Positions 47,495 to 56,964 of a stretch of DNA of 64,000 nt are shown here, piece after piece. Source of the DNA: Arthrobacter sp. B0490. Its GTDB lineage: Bacteria > Actinomycetota > Actinomycetes > Actinomycetales > Micrococcaceae. Both the position numbers and the translations under genes were made by a program. The notes under the pieces were generated by a model, which was given only the letters and a program-made list of their open reading frames with translations, was not told the origin of the DNA and did not search any database. Positions within the stretch are counted from its first letter, which is position 1; each line of letters begins with the position of its first letter. The DNA lies in NCBI RefSeq assembly GCF_002929355.1, contig NZ_PJIR01000005.1, positions 209,871-273,870 of the forward strand. The letters are read 5' to 3'.

Positions 47495-48520
47495 TCAGCC
47501 GAAGAGGATGGCGGCTTCGTCGTAGCGGTGCTGCGGGACCCGCTTGAGGTTCCCGAGCGCCGCTTCGAAGCCGACGTGCGCGATCTCCGTGCCGTTGAGG
47601 GACACCATGGTGCCCCACAGCTCGTCCGTCACCGAGTCCACCGCCGCCATGCCGAGGCGCGTGGCGAGTACGCGGTCGAACGACGTGGGGACGCCGCCGC
47701 GCTGGATGTGCCCGAGGATCGTCGCGCGCGTCTCGATGCCCGTGCGGGCCTCGAGCTCGGGGGCGAGCTGGTCGGCGATGCCGCCGAGGCGGGGCCGGCC
47801 GAAGGTGTCGAGCCCGCGCTCCGAGTGCGCCTGCTCCATGTGCGAGGGGACGAAGCCCTCGGCGACGACGACGAGGGGGGCGCGACCTCGGGCGTTGGCC
47901 GTCGCGACCCAGTCGGCGATCTGCTCGATGCTGGTCTGCTGTTCGGGGATGAGGATGGCGTGCGCGCCGGACGCCATGCCGGCGTGGAGGGCGATCCAGC
48001 CCACGTGGCGACCCATCACCTCGGCGATCATGCAGCGGCTGTGGGACTCGCCCGTGGTGCGCAGCCGGTCGATGGCCTCGGTGGCGATCTGCACCGCGGT
48101 GTCGAAACCGAAGGTGTAGTCGGTGGCATCGAGGTCGTTGTCGACGGTCTTGGGGACGCCGACGATGTTGAAGCCGAGGTCGGTGAGCCGCTTGGCCGCG
48201 GCCAGCGTCCCCTCGCCACCGATCGCGATGATCGCGTCGATGCCGAGGCGCTCCAGGTTCTCCCGGATGGCGTCGGCGCCGCCGTTGCCCTCGAAGGGGT
48301 TGGTGCGTGAGGTCCCGAGGATGGTGCCGCCCTGCTTGGAGATCCCCCTGACCGCGTGCCGGGGGAGGTCGACGACGTTGCCTTCGACGACGCCGCGCCA
48401 CCCGTCACGGAAGCCGACGAACTCCTGCCCGTGCACCTTGATGCCCTTGAGCACGGCGCCGCGGATGACGGCGTTCAGCCCGGGGCAGTCGCCGCCGCTG
48501 GTGAGGATTCCGATCTTCAT
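47495..48520 (-). CDS. pfkA: 6-phosphofructokinase
   Basis: 341 residues. It begins GILTSGGDCPGLNAVIRGAV and has GGTILGTSRTNPF, GGEGTLAAAKRL (where classical enzymes have GGDGS), VPKTVDNDLDATDYTFGFDTA and EVMGRHVGWIALHAG. The PKTVDNDL and GGEGT forms place it with the actinobacterial group, whose members use ATP or pyrophosphate; the donor is not certain here. The ATG has AAGGAA upstream. A GNAT gene follows. Confidence 0.9.
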   Translation of the reverse strand: MKIGILTSGGDCPGLNAVIRGAVLKGIKVHGQEFVGFRDGWRGVVEGNVVDLPRHAVRGISKQGGTILGTSRTNPFEGNGGADAIRENLERLGIDAIIAIGGEGTLAAAKRLTDLGFNIVGVPKTVDNDLDATDYTFGFDTAVQIATEAIDRLRTTGESHSRCMIAEVMGRHVGWIALHAGMASGAHAILIPEQQTSIEQIADWVATANARGRAPLVVVAEGFVPSHMEQAHSERGLDTFGRPRLGGIADQLAPELEARTGIETRATILGHIQRGGVPTSFDRVLATRLGMAAVDSVTDELWGTMVSLNGTEIAHVGFEAALGNLKRVPQHRYDEAAILFG

Positions 48521-48753
48521 ATGGCGTGGGGTTCCTTAGACGAGGAGGTGGATGGTCCATCGGGAGCACGCCGTCGGGCCCGTCTATGATTCTAGACACA
48601 CGCCGCCCGCGCCGTCGGCGGCAGCTGCCCGCCGGTACGCACTGCGTCCCGGCGTCGGGTGCGCCGCCGAACACGTAGGCTGGGATCGTCCGGCGCACGA
48701 GGGGCTCGAGCCCGTCCTGTGCGCGCCCAGCCGGTCCGAGGAGGACACCCGCA

Positions 48754-49620
48754 GTGCCCGAGGCAGGTTTCGCGCCAGCGGCGCTGCGCATGGTCCATAT
48801 CTCCCGTCCGGTCCTCTGGATCAACACGCTGGGTACCGGCGTCGTCGGCATGTGGCTCACCGGGTCGTTCTGGCAGGCGGACGCCCTCGCGCTGCTGGTC
48901 TGGCTCACGCTGCCGTTCAACCTGCTCATCTACGGCGTCAACGACATCTTCGACCAGGACACCGATGCCCTCAACCCACGCAAGGGTTCGCTCGAGGGCG
49001 CCCGCATCAGGGCCTCCGAGGTCCGCGCCATCTGGCTCGCCGTCGTCGTCACGAACGTGCCGTTCCTCGCCTGGTTCGCGCTGACCCTGCCGCCGGCGGC
49101 CCTCGCCTGGATAGCGCTCTACGCCCTCGTCTTCGTCTTCTATTCCGCTCCGCCCCTGCGGTTCAAGGCGCGACCGTTCGTCGATTCGATCAGCAACGCC
49201 GCCTACGCCTTCCCGCTCGTCCTCGTGCCCTACGCGCTGGGCGACGCACCGGTGTGGGCCGCCGCGCTCGGCCTCATGGCGTGGAGCGCGGCCAAGCACA
49301 CGTACGACGCGGTCCAGGACATCGACGAGGACAGGGGAGCGGGCATCACGACGACGGCGGTGCGGCTCGGGGTCCGCGGCGTGGTGGCGTGGAGCGGCGC
49401 CTGGTGGGCCGTCTCGACCGTATGCTTCGCGCTCGTGAACATCCCTGTCGCCGTCGTGAACGCGCTGATCGCCGGCTGGCTCCTGTGGGCCCTCCACCGC
49501 GACCCGCGTCCCGAGACCGGCCACCGCCTGTACCGCTATTCGATCGCTTTCCCGTACGTGGCCGGAACCGTCGCGGGCGTCCAGCTCGTGGTCGCGCTGA
49601 CCCTCGGGCTGTACCGATGA
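48754..49620 (+). CDS. lyeJ: UbiA-family lycopene elongase (C50 carotenoid)
   Basis: 288 residues with eight or so membrane helices. The prenyl-diphosphate motif is NDIFDQDTDALNPRKG and the second is YDAVQDIDEDRGAGITTTAV. This sequence pattern is that of bacterial and haloarchaeal lycopene elongases (LyeJ, CrtEb/LbtBC), which add C5 units to lycopene. The GTG at 48754 has GAGGAGG upstream and TAGGCT (48676-48681) as a possible -10. The desaturase gene overlaps its stop (ATGA), and cruF is convergent beyond that. It could be another UbiA prenyltransferase, but the neighbours favour the C50 role. Confidence 0.82.
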   Translation: MPEAGFAPAALRMVHISRPVLWINTLGTGVVGMWLTGSFWQADALALLVWLTLPFNLLIYGVNDIFDQDTDALNPRKGSLEGARIRASEVRAIWLAVVVTNVPFLAWFALTLPPAALAWIALYALVFVFYSAPPLRFKARPFVDSISNAAYAFPLVLVPYALGDAPVWAAALGLMAWSAAKHTYDAVQDIDEDRGAGITTTAVRLGVRGVVAWSGAWWAVSTVCFALVNIPVAVVNALIAGWLLWALHRDPRPETGHRLYRYSIAFPYVAGTVAGVQLVVALTLGLYR

Positions 49621-51065
49621 GTCGGGTCGTCGTCGTCGGAGGCGGGATCGGCGGCCTCACCGCTGCCGCGCTGCTCGGCCGCGCGGGCCACACCGTGACG
49701 CTCCTCGAAGCCGCCGACGCCGTGGGAGGCAAGAGCCGCCGCATCGAGGTGGCCGGGCAGCGCATGGACACGGGGCCGTCGCTGCTCACCTTCCCGTCCG
49801 TCTGGCGGGAACTCCTGGAGCTGCTCGACGCCGTCGGACCCACGGCCCACATCCCGTCCGGATCCTCCTCGGGACCTCCGGCCGCCGTAGCGGATCTCCG
49901 GCTCGAACGGCTCGCCGAGGTCGGTACCTACTACTACCGCGGCGACGAGTGCCCGCTGCCGGTGCCCGAGGGGCATGCTTGGCACGGGGCCTGGGTGCGC
50001 TTCGCGGCCGAGCACGGCGTCCTCGGCGGCGACGTGTCGAGCCTGCTGACCACGGGACCGCTTGAGAGGGCGTCCTACCCCGCACTGGCGCGGCTCGGCA
50101 GGCTGTACGGGCGCCGGCTCACCACCCGCAGCTACCTCGACAGCCTGCCCTGGCTCCCCGACGGCCTGCGCGAGGTCATCGCGATCCATACCCTCAACGC
50201 CGGCGTCAGCCCCACCCGCACGCCCGCTCTGTACGCGAGCATGCCGGCCATCATGGCGCAGGACGGCGTGTGGATCCCGGAGGGCGGCGTCTACGAACTG
50301 GTGCTGGCCCTGGAACGGCTCGCCGTCGACGCCGGCGTCGAGATCCGCACCGGCGAGCCGGTGCAGCGCATCGGACGACGGCGGGTCCGGACGGCCGCGG
50401 GTACCTACCCGGCCGACGCCGTCGTCAGCGCCGTCGACGCCCACCGCCTCGGGGGACTCCTCAGGGGCCGTCCGCCGCGGACACCGCGGAAGCTCACCTG
50501 CTCCGCCGTCGGCGTGTACGCGGTGCTCGCCCGGCCGTTGCCCGAGGGGACGAGCCGGCACGGTGTGATCATGCCGGACGACCCGGCGGCGCTGTACGCG
50601 AGTCTGGAGGCCGGTGAGGAACCGGCGCAGACCATGGCGTTCGCCAACTACTACCCGGCGCACGGGGTGTACCCGAACGCGTCGGCGACCCTGGCGCTGC
50701 TCCTCACCGCGCCGGCCAACGGGAGGACGTACTCGCTCGAGGACCCGTTCGTGCGGCGCGAACTCGACAGGACGACGCGCGTCCTGGGGCTCCCCGAGCC
50801 GATCGAGGAGTACTTCGGCACCTACGAGATCCTCGATCCCGGCTACTTCGGCGAGCGCGGTTCCGCCGGCGGGGCCCTGTACGGCGCGGTGCATCCCGCG
50901 TGGATGAGCGGGCCGTTCCACGTGCCGCCCTACTCGGATCCCGTGCGCCCCTGGCTGTGGCGCGTGGGAGCCTCGGTGCATCCGGGCGGAGGGCTGCCGG
51001 CGGTCCTCGGCGGGGCGATGATGTCCACGCAGAAGCTCCTGGCCCGGCTGGCGTCCGGGACCTGA
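49617..51065 (+). CDS. CrtI/CrtD-type carotenoid desaturase
   Basis: 482 residues. The N-terminus VVVVGGGIGGLTAAALLGRAGHTVTLLEA binds FAD and VGGKSRR is the conserved following motif. PAIMAQDGVWIPEGGVYELVLALERLA and the C-terminal VGASVHPGGGLPAVLGGAMMS are shared by CrtI-like desaturases. In the bacterioruberin cluster of haloarchaea the matching gene is crtD, a carotenoid 3,4-desaturase, so I favour CrtD over phytoene desaturase; crtI, crtB and crtE are not in this window. Translation is coupled to lyeJ by an ATGA overlap. Confidence 0.8.
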   Translation: MSRVVVVGGGIGGLTAAALLGRAGHTVTLLEAADAVGGKSRRIEVAGQRMDTGPSLLTFPSVWRELLELLDAVGPTAHIPSGSSSGPPAAVADLRLERLAEVGTYYYRGDECPLPVPEGHAWHGAWVRFAAEHGVLGGDVSSLLTTGPLERASYPALARLGRLYGRRLTTRSYLDSLPWLPDGLREVIAIHTLNAGVSPTRTPALYASMPAIMAQDGVWIPEGGVYELVLALERLAVDAGVEIRTGEPVQRIGRRRVRTAAGTYPADAVVSAVDAHRLGGLLRGRPPRTPRKLTCSAVGVYAVLARPLPEGTSRHGVIMPDDPAALYASLEAGEEPAQTMAFANYYPAHGVYPNASATLALLLTAPANGRTYSLEDPFVRRELDRTTRVLGLPEPIEEYFGTYEILDPGYFGERGSAGGALYGAVHPAWMSGPFHVPPYSDPVRPWLWRVGASVHPGGGLPAVLGGAMMSTQKLLARLASGT

Positions 51066-51079
51066 CGCAGGGTGACCCC

Positions 51080-51895
51080 TCAGGGGTGCGGCGCCGCCGC
51101 CACGGATTCCTTCGTCGCACCGGGAGTGTCCGCGGTCCGGGCGAGCTGCAGGCGGCGGCGGACGAGCAGGACGATCAGCGCGGCGGCCAGCACGGCGGGG
51201 AACACGAGCCCCGAGAAGACGCACACCCCGAGCCACAGGAACATCGAGACCAGGAGGCTGTCGACGAGCCCGGGCCGGAGGGGTACCTCGGTGAGGCGGC
51301 GGCCTCCGATCCAGGCCATCAGCGCGGATGCGATGAGCCCGGAGACGAGCCACCCGGCGTAGTTCGAGAGCGGCACGCCGTAGTAGGGGCCGCCGTCCGG
51401 CCAGATCCAGAAGCCGAGCGCAACCGCCCCCGGATCCAGCACGCCGTCGATCACGACCAGCAGCAGTCCGCCGAGGACGATCCGCCGCAGCATGCTCCCC
51501 GATCCGGACACCACGGCGACTGCGCCGATGACCAGGGGGACGTAGGAGAGGGGCAGCAGGTACGGGACGAGGCCGAGGATCGTGGGACCCAGCGGATCGC
51601 CGTAGTAGAACTCGCCGTAGGGGTAGCCCGTGGCCACCCCGAATCCCTCGATCAGGTAGCCGAAGACGGACACGGCCGCGAGTGCCGCGGCCCCGCGTGG
51701 CGCACCGAACTGCCGCACGAGCGCGATGAACGCCGGCAGCGCGATCAGCAGGTTGAAGCCGTACGACGCGTAGCTGGCACCCTCGACGTCGGGGAACCGC
51801 ACCACGAAGTAGCCGGAGACGAAGAGGAACGCGCAGGACGCGATCAGCAGGCGGGGGAAGTTGCGGGCGGGGGTGGTCTTCGGCACGCTCTCCAT
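51080..51895 (-). CDS. cruF: Carotenoid hydratase (CruF family), C50 pathway
   Basis: 271 residues of the DUF422/CruF carotenoid biosynthesis family with seven to eight membrane helices. Conserved motifs include FLIEGFGVATGYPYGEFYYGD (in the variant FGYLIEGFGVATGYPYG) and LLLVVIDGVLDPGAVALGFW, followed by PDGGPYYGVPLSNYAGWL. Haloarchaeal CruF hydrates bisanhydrobacterioruberin to bacterioruberin, the final step. The ATG at 51895 is preferred over the longer frame. It is convergent with the desaturase, with 14 bases between stops. Confidence 0.85.
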   Translation of the reverse strand: MESVPKTTPARNFPRLLIASCAFLFVSGYFVVRFPDVEGASYASYGFNLLIALPAFIALVRQFGAPRGAAALAAVSVFGYLIEGFGVATGYPYGEFYYGDPLGPTILGLVPYLLPLSYVPLVIGAVAVVSGSGSMLRRIVLGGLLLVVIDGVLDPGAVALGFWIWPDGGPYYGVPLSNYAGWLVSGLIASALMAWIGGRRLTEVPLRPGLVDSLLVSMFLWLGVCVFSGLVFPAVLAAALIVLLVRRRLQLARTADTPGATKESVAAAPHP

Positions 51896-51912
51896 CCTCG
51901 CAGGTCGGACAG

Positions 51913-51949
51913 CGGAAGGGGCATCCGCGGTGTGCGGATGCCCCTTCCG
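51913..51949 (-). terminator. Terminator after the small PspC gene
   Basis: CGGAAGGGGCATCCGC (51913-51928) and its exact complement at 51934-51949 form a 16-bp stem with loop GGTGT, 17 bases past the stop of the PspC protein on the minus strand. Confidence 0.75.
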
Positions 51950-51966
51950 TGGGCGGCGCGGGTCCC

Positions 51967-52206
51967 CTAGCGGCCCAGGACCTTCTCGAGGACGATGCTG
52001 CCGTCGGTCGCGGGGAGCAGCAGCCACAGCACCAGGTAGAGCGGGAGGCCGATGAACGGGAGGAGGAAGCTGAGCAGCATCGCGATGCGTACGTAGCTCA
52101 CGCGCCAGCCGTACTGCCGTGCGATGCCGGATGCGATACCGCCGAAGATGCCGCCGGGGGCTCGCTTGACGGGGGAGGAGCGGAGGATCCGGTAGAAGGA
52201 CTGCAT
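51967..52206 (-). CDS. Small PspC-domain membrane protein
   Basis: 79 residues. An amphipathic region (KRAPGGIFGGIASGIARQYGWRVSYVRI) leads to a long hydrophobic helix (AMLLSFLLPFIGLPLYLVLWLLLPA), the PspC fold found in envelope-stress systems. It is the last gene of a three-gene operon (large PspC-toastrack, two-helix protein, this protein). Confidence 0.85.
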   Translation of the reverse strand: MQSFYRILRSSPVKRAPGGIFGGIASGIARQYGWRVSYVRIAMLLSFLLPFIGLPLYLVLWLLLPATDGSIVLEKVLGR

Positions 52207-52243
52207 GGTGTGCCTTTCGGTTCAGGGCTGGGGTGCTCTGTGG

Positions 52244-52489
52244 TCAGTAGGTCGAAGGATCGTCGTCGTGGTCCTCGGGAGTCGGCCGCGTCCGTAGTGA
52301 CAGGATGCCACCTGCCACCAGGGACAGCCCGACCCCGACCAGCAGGCCGAGCGCCACGATCACCGGGTCGATGGTCAACGAGATGAACTGGCTGACGAGG
52401 AGCAGGACGGCGACGGCGAGGAGCACGGCCCCCCAGATGATGGTGACGACGCGCGCTCGGCGCTTCGGTCGGGTCAGCGAGGTACTCAT
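52244..52489 (-). CDS. Small two-helix membrane protein in the PspC operon
   Basis: 81 residues with a basic N-terminus ([10 protein letters not shown]), helices at about 17-36 and 45-65, and an acidic tail ([10 protein letters not shown]). No family is recognised. Its ATG overlaps the stop of the large PspC gene (ATGA), so translation is coupled, and it belongs to the same operon. Confidence 0.75.
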   Translation of the reverse strand: MSTSLTRPKRRARVVTIIWGAVLLAVAVLLLVSQFISLTIDPVIVALGLLVGVGLSLVAGGILSLRTRPTPEDHDDDPSTY

Positions 52490-54504
52490 GGTGTGTCTCC
52501 TGCAGGGGTGGGTGAGCTCGGAGTGGGCGACGTGTCGGTACCCGGCGCCGTGACGACGGTGACGTCGCTCAGTGCGCCCCGCACGTCGAGGATGAGGGCG
52601 GCCCCGGTCGCGTCGGGGTTCAATTCACCGCTGCTCAGTTGCAGTACCCCGCCGTCGCTGTCGAACTGCGGCGACGGCGTGCCGAGGGTCGGCACGGAGC
52701 CCTGGGCGTCGGCGCTGCCGAGCGCCATCCGGGTACGCACCTCGACCGGCACGTCCTCGGGGACGATCACCGTCACGTCGCTCGCCAGCGAGTTGACCGG
52801 CACGACGACGTCGCGTGCGGGTCGTGGCAGGTCGGCGAGGTCGATCGTGGTCTGGGCTGCCAGGACGCTGTACCCGTCGGAGGCCGCCTGCAGCGATGCC
52901 GGGACGGTCCTCGACTCCTGGGCGACGATCCAGGCCCCTCCCGCCACGGTGAACGAGGCGATGAGCGCTCCGAGCGTCGCGAGGGCCGCCGTCAGCCCGA
53001 CCAGTCCCGAGGTGCGTCCTCGCACTCCGAGGGCGACGACCCCGAGGGCGAGGACGATCGCAGCCGTCGCGAGAGCCACGACGACGGCATTGGAGACGTC
53101 GAGGACGTTCGTGTAGTCGAAGGCGAGGACGACGGCGGCGATCGTCACCGCACCACCCGCGAGGAGCGCCGTCGCAGATCCTGACGGACGGGGTGCGCGG
53201 TTGTCGAGGGTCCGTCCCCTGCGGGAAGAAGCTCCGGTCGCGGAGACCCCTGACCCCGGGTAGACCGAGGTGTCGGCCCAGCCCTGGTACGGCTGGTAGG
53301 GCTCGTACGGCTGGGGGTAGGCGCGGATGGCCTGCGTGGGTGCGTCAGGTCGGTAGGGCAGGGGGACGGTCCGGTAGGTGTCGTCGTCCTGGGCTCCCGT
53401 CCGGTGGTCGTGCGTTCCCGTCCGGTGGTCGTGACCGACGCCACCCACCGCGTCGTCTCTGGAGTCGTCTCTGGAGTCGTCCCCGGCGTCGTCCCCGACG
53501 GGCGAGGAGCCGGACGCCCCGGCGGGGCTCTCGGGACTCCCGGTACCTTCGGAGCCTGGGGTCCCGGAGAAGTGTCCGGAGCGCCCGGTACCGGAGTCCG
53601 GGGAGCCGCTGGCGTCGGCGGAACCGCTGGCACCCGCGATATCAGTGGGACCATCCGGGCCGGTGGACCCGGTAGGACCGAAGGAGCCTCCGAAACCCGC
53701 AGGACCATCCGGGCCGGTGGACCCGGTGGACCCGGTGGACCCGGTAGGACCGAAGGGACCGGTGGACCCGGTAGGACCGAAGGGACCGGTCGAGCCTCCG
53801 AAGCCCGCAGGTCCGGACCCGCCGAAGGGAGGCGGGCCGGCCGGCGCCGATGAGCCTGGACCGGACGAGCCTGGCCGGGAGGAATCTGGCCCCGATGAGC
53901 CCGGCTCGGACGAACCTGGCCCGGAGGAACCTGGCCCGAAGGAGCCCGGACCCGTCGGGGGGACCGGACCACCGCCCGGCCCGCCGCCGGAGCCGAAGGG
54001 GCCACCCGGCATTCCGGGACGAGTCCTGCCGTCGCTGGAGCGGTTGACGATCCAGTACACGAAGAGGACGACGGCTCCGATCCAGAACACGGTCCAGAAG
54101 AAACCGCCGCCACCGTGGAAGGGGACATTGGGGCCCCACAGGCCGACCGTCACCAGTGCGACCGCTCCGGTCAGACCGGTCGTCCAGGACCCACGGCCGG
54201 CCTGCTCGAGGTGGATGCGCCCGTCGGGCTCCGGGAGCAGGGCCCAGGCGAGTCCGTAGAGCAGCACCCCGATGCCTCCGAAGACCGCCAGGACCACGAT
54301 GATCCCACGGACGAGGGCGAGGTCCAGCCCGGTACGGCGGGCTACGCCACCGGCGACTCCGCCGATCCAGCGGTCGGGTGCCCGGGTGACGTCCAGGCCG
54401 CGGATCCATCGGTAGAACGGCGACGAGGCGGGGTGCCCCGAGGGATTCGGAGCGGCCGGTTCTTGCTGCCAGGACGGCCCGCCTGGGTTCGGTGCTGAGG
54501 TCAT
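52486..54504 (-). CDS. PspC domain protein with collagen-like linker and toastrack-like C-terminus
   Basis: 672 residues. A PspC domain (about 33-95: [23 protein letters not shown]...) leads to two membrane helices, then a Gly/Pro/Ser-Thr linker (about 155-330) with GPTGSTGP repeats, an acidic His-containing part (DHRTG repeated), a second block of four helices (about 490-585), and a C-terminal beta domain ([29 protein letters not shown]) like the LiaF toastrack. PspC and toastrack proteins sense envelope stress beside a histidine kinase, and such a kinase is divergent here. The ATG at 54504 is chosen over the longer frame, which runs beyond the promoter region. The linker DNA is repetitive and may be length-variable. 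Confidence 0.85.
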   Translation of the reverse strand: MTSAPNPGGPSWQQEPAAPNPSGHPASSPFYRWIRGLDVTRAPDRWIGGVAGGVARRTGLDLALVRGIIVVLAVFGGIGVLLYGLAWALLPEPDGRIHLEQAGRGSWTTGLTGAVALVTVGLWGPNVPFHGGGGFFWTVFWIGAVVLFVYWIVNRSSDGRTRPGMPGGPFGSGGGPGGGPVPPTGPGSFGPGSSGPGSSEPGSSGPDSSRPGSSGPGSSAPAGPPPFGGSGPAGFGGSTGPFGPTGSTGPFGPTGSTGSTGSTGPDGPAGFGGSFGPTGSTGPDGPTDIAGASGSADASGSPDSGTGRSGHFSGTPGSEGTGSPESPAGASGSSPVGDDAGDDSRDDSRDDAVGGVGHDHRTGTHDHRTGAQDDDTYRTVPLPYRPDAPTQAIRAYPQPYEPYQPYQGWADTSVYPGSGVSATGASSRRGRTLDNRAPRPSGSATALLAGGAVTIAAVVLAFDYTNVLDVSNAVVVALATAAIVLALGVVALGVRGRTSGLVGLTAALATLGALIASFTVAGGAWIVAQESRTVPASLQAASDGYSVLAAQTTIDLADLPRPARDVVVPVNSLASDVTVIVPEDVPVEVRTRMALGSADAQGSVPTLGTPSPQFDSDGGVLQLSSGELNPDATGAALILDVRGALSDVTVVTAPGTDTSPTPSSPTPAGDTP

Positions 54505-54549
54505 GCCTCCATGCTTCCTCCGGATGGGGAGCGGGGGAATCGGGGCCAA

Positions 54550-54577
54550 CCCTGATTGAACCCTGAGAGCGCCCTGA
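54550..54577. promoter_or_regulatory. Three in-phase CCCTGA direct repeats between the divergent PspC and kinase genes
   Basis: CCCTGA begins at 54550, 54561 and 54572, so spacing is exactly 11 bp, one helical turn. Seen from the PspC side they read TCAGGG. They lie in the middle of the 124-base divergent promoter and are good candidates for the binding site of the regulator encoded at 56267. Confidence 0.55.
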
Positions 54578-54628
54578 TTCTGCTCCGGGAGAGTCCCCGG
54601 GACGGCTCCCGTGTGTTGTGATGTTGCT

Positions 54629-56089
54629 ATGAGACCCCCGCTGCTGCGCAGATCCGACGGCGTGATCGCCGGCGTCTGTGCCGGGCTCGCGGTGCACCTG
54701 GGCATCGCTCGGTCCTGGGTCCGCGTGGGCATGGCCCTCCTGACCCTCGCCTCGGGTGCCGGCATCGTGCTCTACGCCTGGCTGTGGATCTTCGTCCCCA
54801 CCGCGGCCGACAAGGCCGCCGAGGCGCAGCGGAGGAGCGGACCCGCAGCCTTCATGGAGGGCGTCGGTACCGCGACGGGCACTGCTCCCGGTACCGCGAC
54901 CGGTACTGCATACCGCGCCGCGACCGGCACCGGTGGCATCGGGCACATCGGGAGCGTGGACGGTTCCGGTGGCTCCGGTGGCTCCGGTGGCTCCGGTGGC
55001 TCCGGTGGCTCCGGTGGCGTCGACGCATCAGCGTCCCGCGCCCCTCTCCCTGCCGGCGCAGGCACAGCCGATGCGGCGACGACGGGCCCCTTCGATGCCG
55101 ACTCATGGCGTGACCGCACCATGAGCGCGGGCCGGCGGGAGATCCTGTTCGGTACGGCACTGCTGCTCGCGGCAGCCGTGCTCGTGGTGCAGCTGCTCGG
55201 TGTCCAGGTCAACTGGGGCTTCCTCCTCCCGATCGCCGTCGTCGCGACGGGGGCGGCCCTGGCCTGGGCACAGCTGGACGAGGTGCGGCGGGCCACGGTC
55301 ATGAACCGTGCGGGTGCCGGCCGGGTTGGCGGGACGCTGCGGCTGCTCGCGGGCATCGTGCTGGTGGTGGCCGGCGTCCTCGTCGCCCTGTCCAGCAGCG
55401 GCTCGTGGACGCTGACCGTGGCCACGCTCGTCGCGGTGCTCGCCGTCCTCGCCGGCGTCGGGCTGGTCCTCGCGCCATGGGGCCTGAAGTTCTGGCGCGA
55501 CCTCGAGAGGGAGCGGGCGGGCCGGGTCCGTGAGACGGAGCGCGCGGAGATCGCAGCCCACCTCCACGATTCCGTCCTGCAGACCCTCGCTCTCATCCAG
55601 AACCGGGCCGACTCCGAGACCGACGTGCTGCGCCTGGCGCGGGCGCAGGAGCGCGAACTGCGGTCCTGGCTGTTCGCCGATCCCACCCGTGATCCGGGCA
55701 GCCTCGCCGAGCGGCTGCGCGCGATGGCCGGCGAGATCGAGGACCTCTACGGCCACCCGGTCGCCGTCGTCGCGGTGGGTGACGCCGCCCTCGGGCCTGC
55801 GGAGGACGCCCTGGCACAGGCAGCACGTGAAGCGATGCTGAACGCCGCAAAGCACGCAGGAGTCGCGGTGTCCGTCTACCTGGAGGCGGGCTCCGACGCC
55901 GTCGAGGTCTTCGTCCGGGACCGGGGATCCGGGTTCGATCCGGAGGCCGTGCCGTCGGACCGCCTCGGGATCCGCGAATCGATCCACAGCAGGATGGCGC
56001 GGCACGGCGGGTCGTCGGATCTGCGCAGCGACGCGGAAGGCACGGAGGTGCGGCTGCGGCTACCCATCGCGGTCCGGCGGGAGGCGTAG
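54629..56089 (+). CDS. PspC-domain sensor histidine kinase (NarL/DesK type)
   Basis: 486 residues. An N-terminal PspC domain ([24 protein letters not shown]) is followed by a Gly-Ser linker ([10 protein letters not shown] from 54961-55018), a set of about four membrane helices (160-290), a HisKA_3 with phospho-acceptor His313 in [10 protein letters not shown], and HATPase ([21 protein letters not shown] and DRGSGFDPE). The domains match the DesK/LiaS style of kinase. No ribosome site is obvious before the ATG at 54629; a longer GTG start at 54611 is possible. It likely responds to membrane stress and signals through the regulator encoded next. Confidence 0.88.
   Translation: MRPPLLRRSDGVIAGVCAGLAVHLGIARSWVRVGMALLTLASGAGIVLYAWLWIFVPTAADKAAEAQRRSGPAAFMEGVGTATGTAPGTATGTAYRAATGTGGIGHIGSVDGSGGSGGSGGSGGSGGSGGVDASASRAPLPAGAGTADAATTGPFDADSWRDRTMSAGRREILFGTALLLAAAVLVVQLLGVQVNWGFLLPIAVVATGAALAWAQLDEVRRATVMNRAGAGRVGGTLRLLAGIVLVVAGVLVALSSSGSWTLTVATLVAVLAVLAGVGLVLAPWGLKFWRDLERERAGRVRETERAEIAAHLHDSVLQTLALIQNRADSETDVLRLARAQERELRSWLFADPTRDPGSLAERLRAMAGEIEDLYGHPVAVVAVGDAALGPAEDALAQAAREAMLNAAKHAGVAVSVYLEAGSDAVEVFVRDRGSGFDPEAVPSDRLGIRESIHSRMARHGGSSDLRSDAEGTEVRLRLPIAVRREA
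54961..55018 (+). repeat. GGC-TCC-GGT repeat encoding a Gly-Ser linker
   Basis: Five perfect and some partial 9-bp copies of GGCTCCGGT encode (Gly-Ser-Gly)n in the PspC kinase, likely variable between strains. Confidence 0.8.
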
Positions 56090-56190
56090 GCCGGTCGTCT
56101 AGGCTGGCGGCAGCCCCCGACCCCGGTTCCGGGGCTTCGGGGAACGACACCGAGCGACGACCAAGTACGACGACGGTGACCGACGACGGC

Positions 56191-56230
56191 GAACGAACCC
56201 GAACGAATCCGGACGAACACCGAACGAACG
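56191..56230. repeat. Four 10-bp GAACGAAC-type direct repeats before the response regulator
   Basis: GAACGAACCC, GAACGAATCC, GGACGAACAC and CGAACGAACG lie side by side, 37 bases before the ATG of the response regulator gene. They could be binding sites or slippage products; the 177-base gap shows no ORF. Confidence 0.5.
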
Positions 56231-56266
56231 AGAATGGCCGGCAGGGCGGCCGGGGGAGGAGTATCG

Positions 56267-56947
56267 ATGGACGGCGACAACCCGCTGACGGACGCGGCGG
56301 TTTCCGGAACGGTCTCCGTGGTCATCGTCGACGACCATGGCATCTTCCGATCGGGACTTCGTGCAGCACTCGGCCCCGTCATCCGCGTGCTCGGCGAGGC
56401 CGCCACGGTCGAGGAGGCGGAGGCCGTCATCACGGCCACGGCTCCCGACGTCGTCCTCCTCGACGTACATCTGCCGGGCGGCCGCGGAGGCGGCGGCGCG
56501 GAGGTCCTCCACCGGTGCGCCAAGCGCGGGACCAGCTCCCGGTTCCTGGCCCTCAGCGTCTCGGACTCCGCCGAGGACGTCGTCGCCGTCATCCGCGCAG
56601 GCGCTCGCGGCTATGTCACCAAGACCATCTCCGGCCCCGAGATCACCGACGCGGTGCAACGGATCGCTTCGGGTGACGCGGTGTTCTCCCCGCGCCTCGC
56701 CGGATTCGTCCTCGACGCGTTCGGCACGGCGTCCGTCGCCGTCGACGACGAGCTCGACCGCCTCTCGGCCCGCGAACTCGAGGTCATGCGACTCATCGCC
56801 CGCGGGTACAGCTACAAGGAGACGGCGAAGGAACTCTTCATCTCCGTCAAGACCGTGGAGACGCACGTCTCCGCGGTCCTGCGGAAGCTGCAGCTGTCCT
56901 CGCGCCACGAACTCACGCGCTGGGCCACGGAGCGCAGACTGCTCTGA
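56267..56947 (+). CDS. NarL/LuxR-family response regulator
   Basis: 226 residues. The receiver has VVIVDDHGIFRSGL and the phospho-acceptor Asp66 (VVLLDVHLPGGRGGGG). A LuxR helix-turn-helix follows (about 160-220): RLSARELEVMRLIARGYSYKETAKELFISVKTVETHVSAVLRKL. It starts at ATG 56267 behind GGGGGAGGAG; the longer frame is not needed. It is 177 bases downstream of the PspC kinase, which makes it the cognate partner. The three CCCTGA repeats 1.7 kb upstream are a likely target. Confidence 0.9.
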   Translation: MDGDNPLTDAAVSGTVSVVIVDDHGIFRSGLRAALGPVIRVLGEAATVEEAEAVITATAPDVVLLDVHLPGGRGGGGAEVLHRCAKRGTSSRFLALSVSDSAEDVVAVIRAGARGYVTKTISGPEITDAVQRIASGDAVFSPRLAGFVLDAFGTASVAVDDELDRLSARELEVMRLIARGYSYKETAKELFISVKTVETHVSAVLRKLQLSSRHELTRWATERRLL

Positions 56948-56964
56948 ACCGCGGCCCGCAGGGG

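Noticed and set aside
52486..54765. Extended N-terminus (87 extra residues) of the large PspC protein
   Set aside because: The extra part covers the divergent promoter and the CCCTGA repeats and overlaps the kinase start on the other strand.
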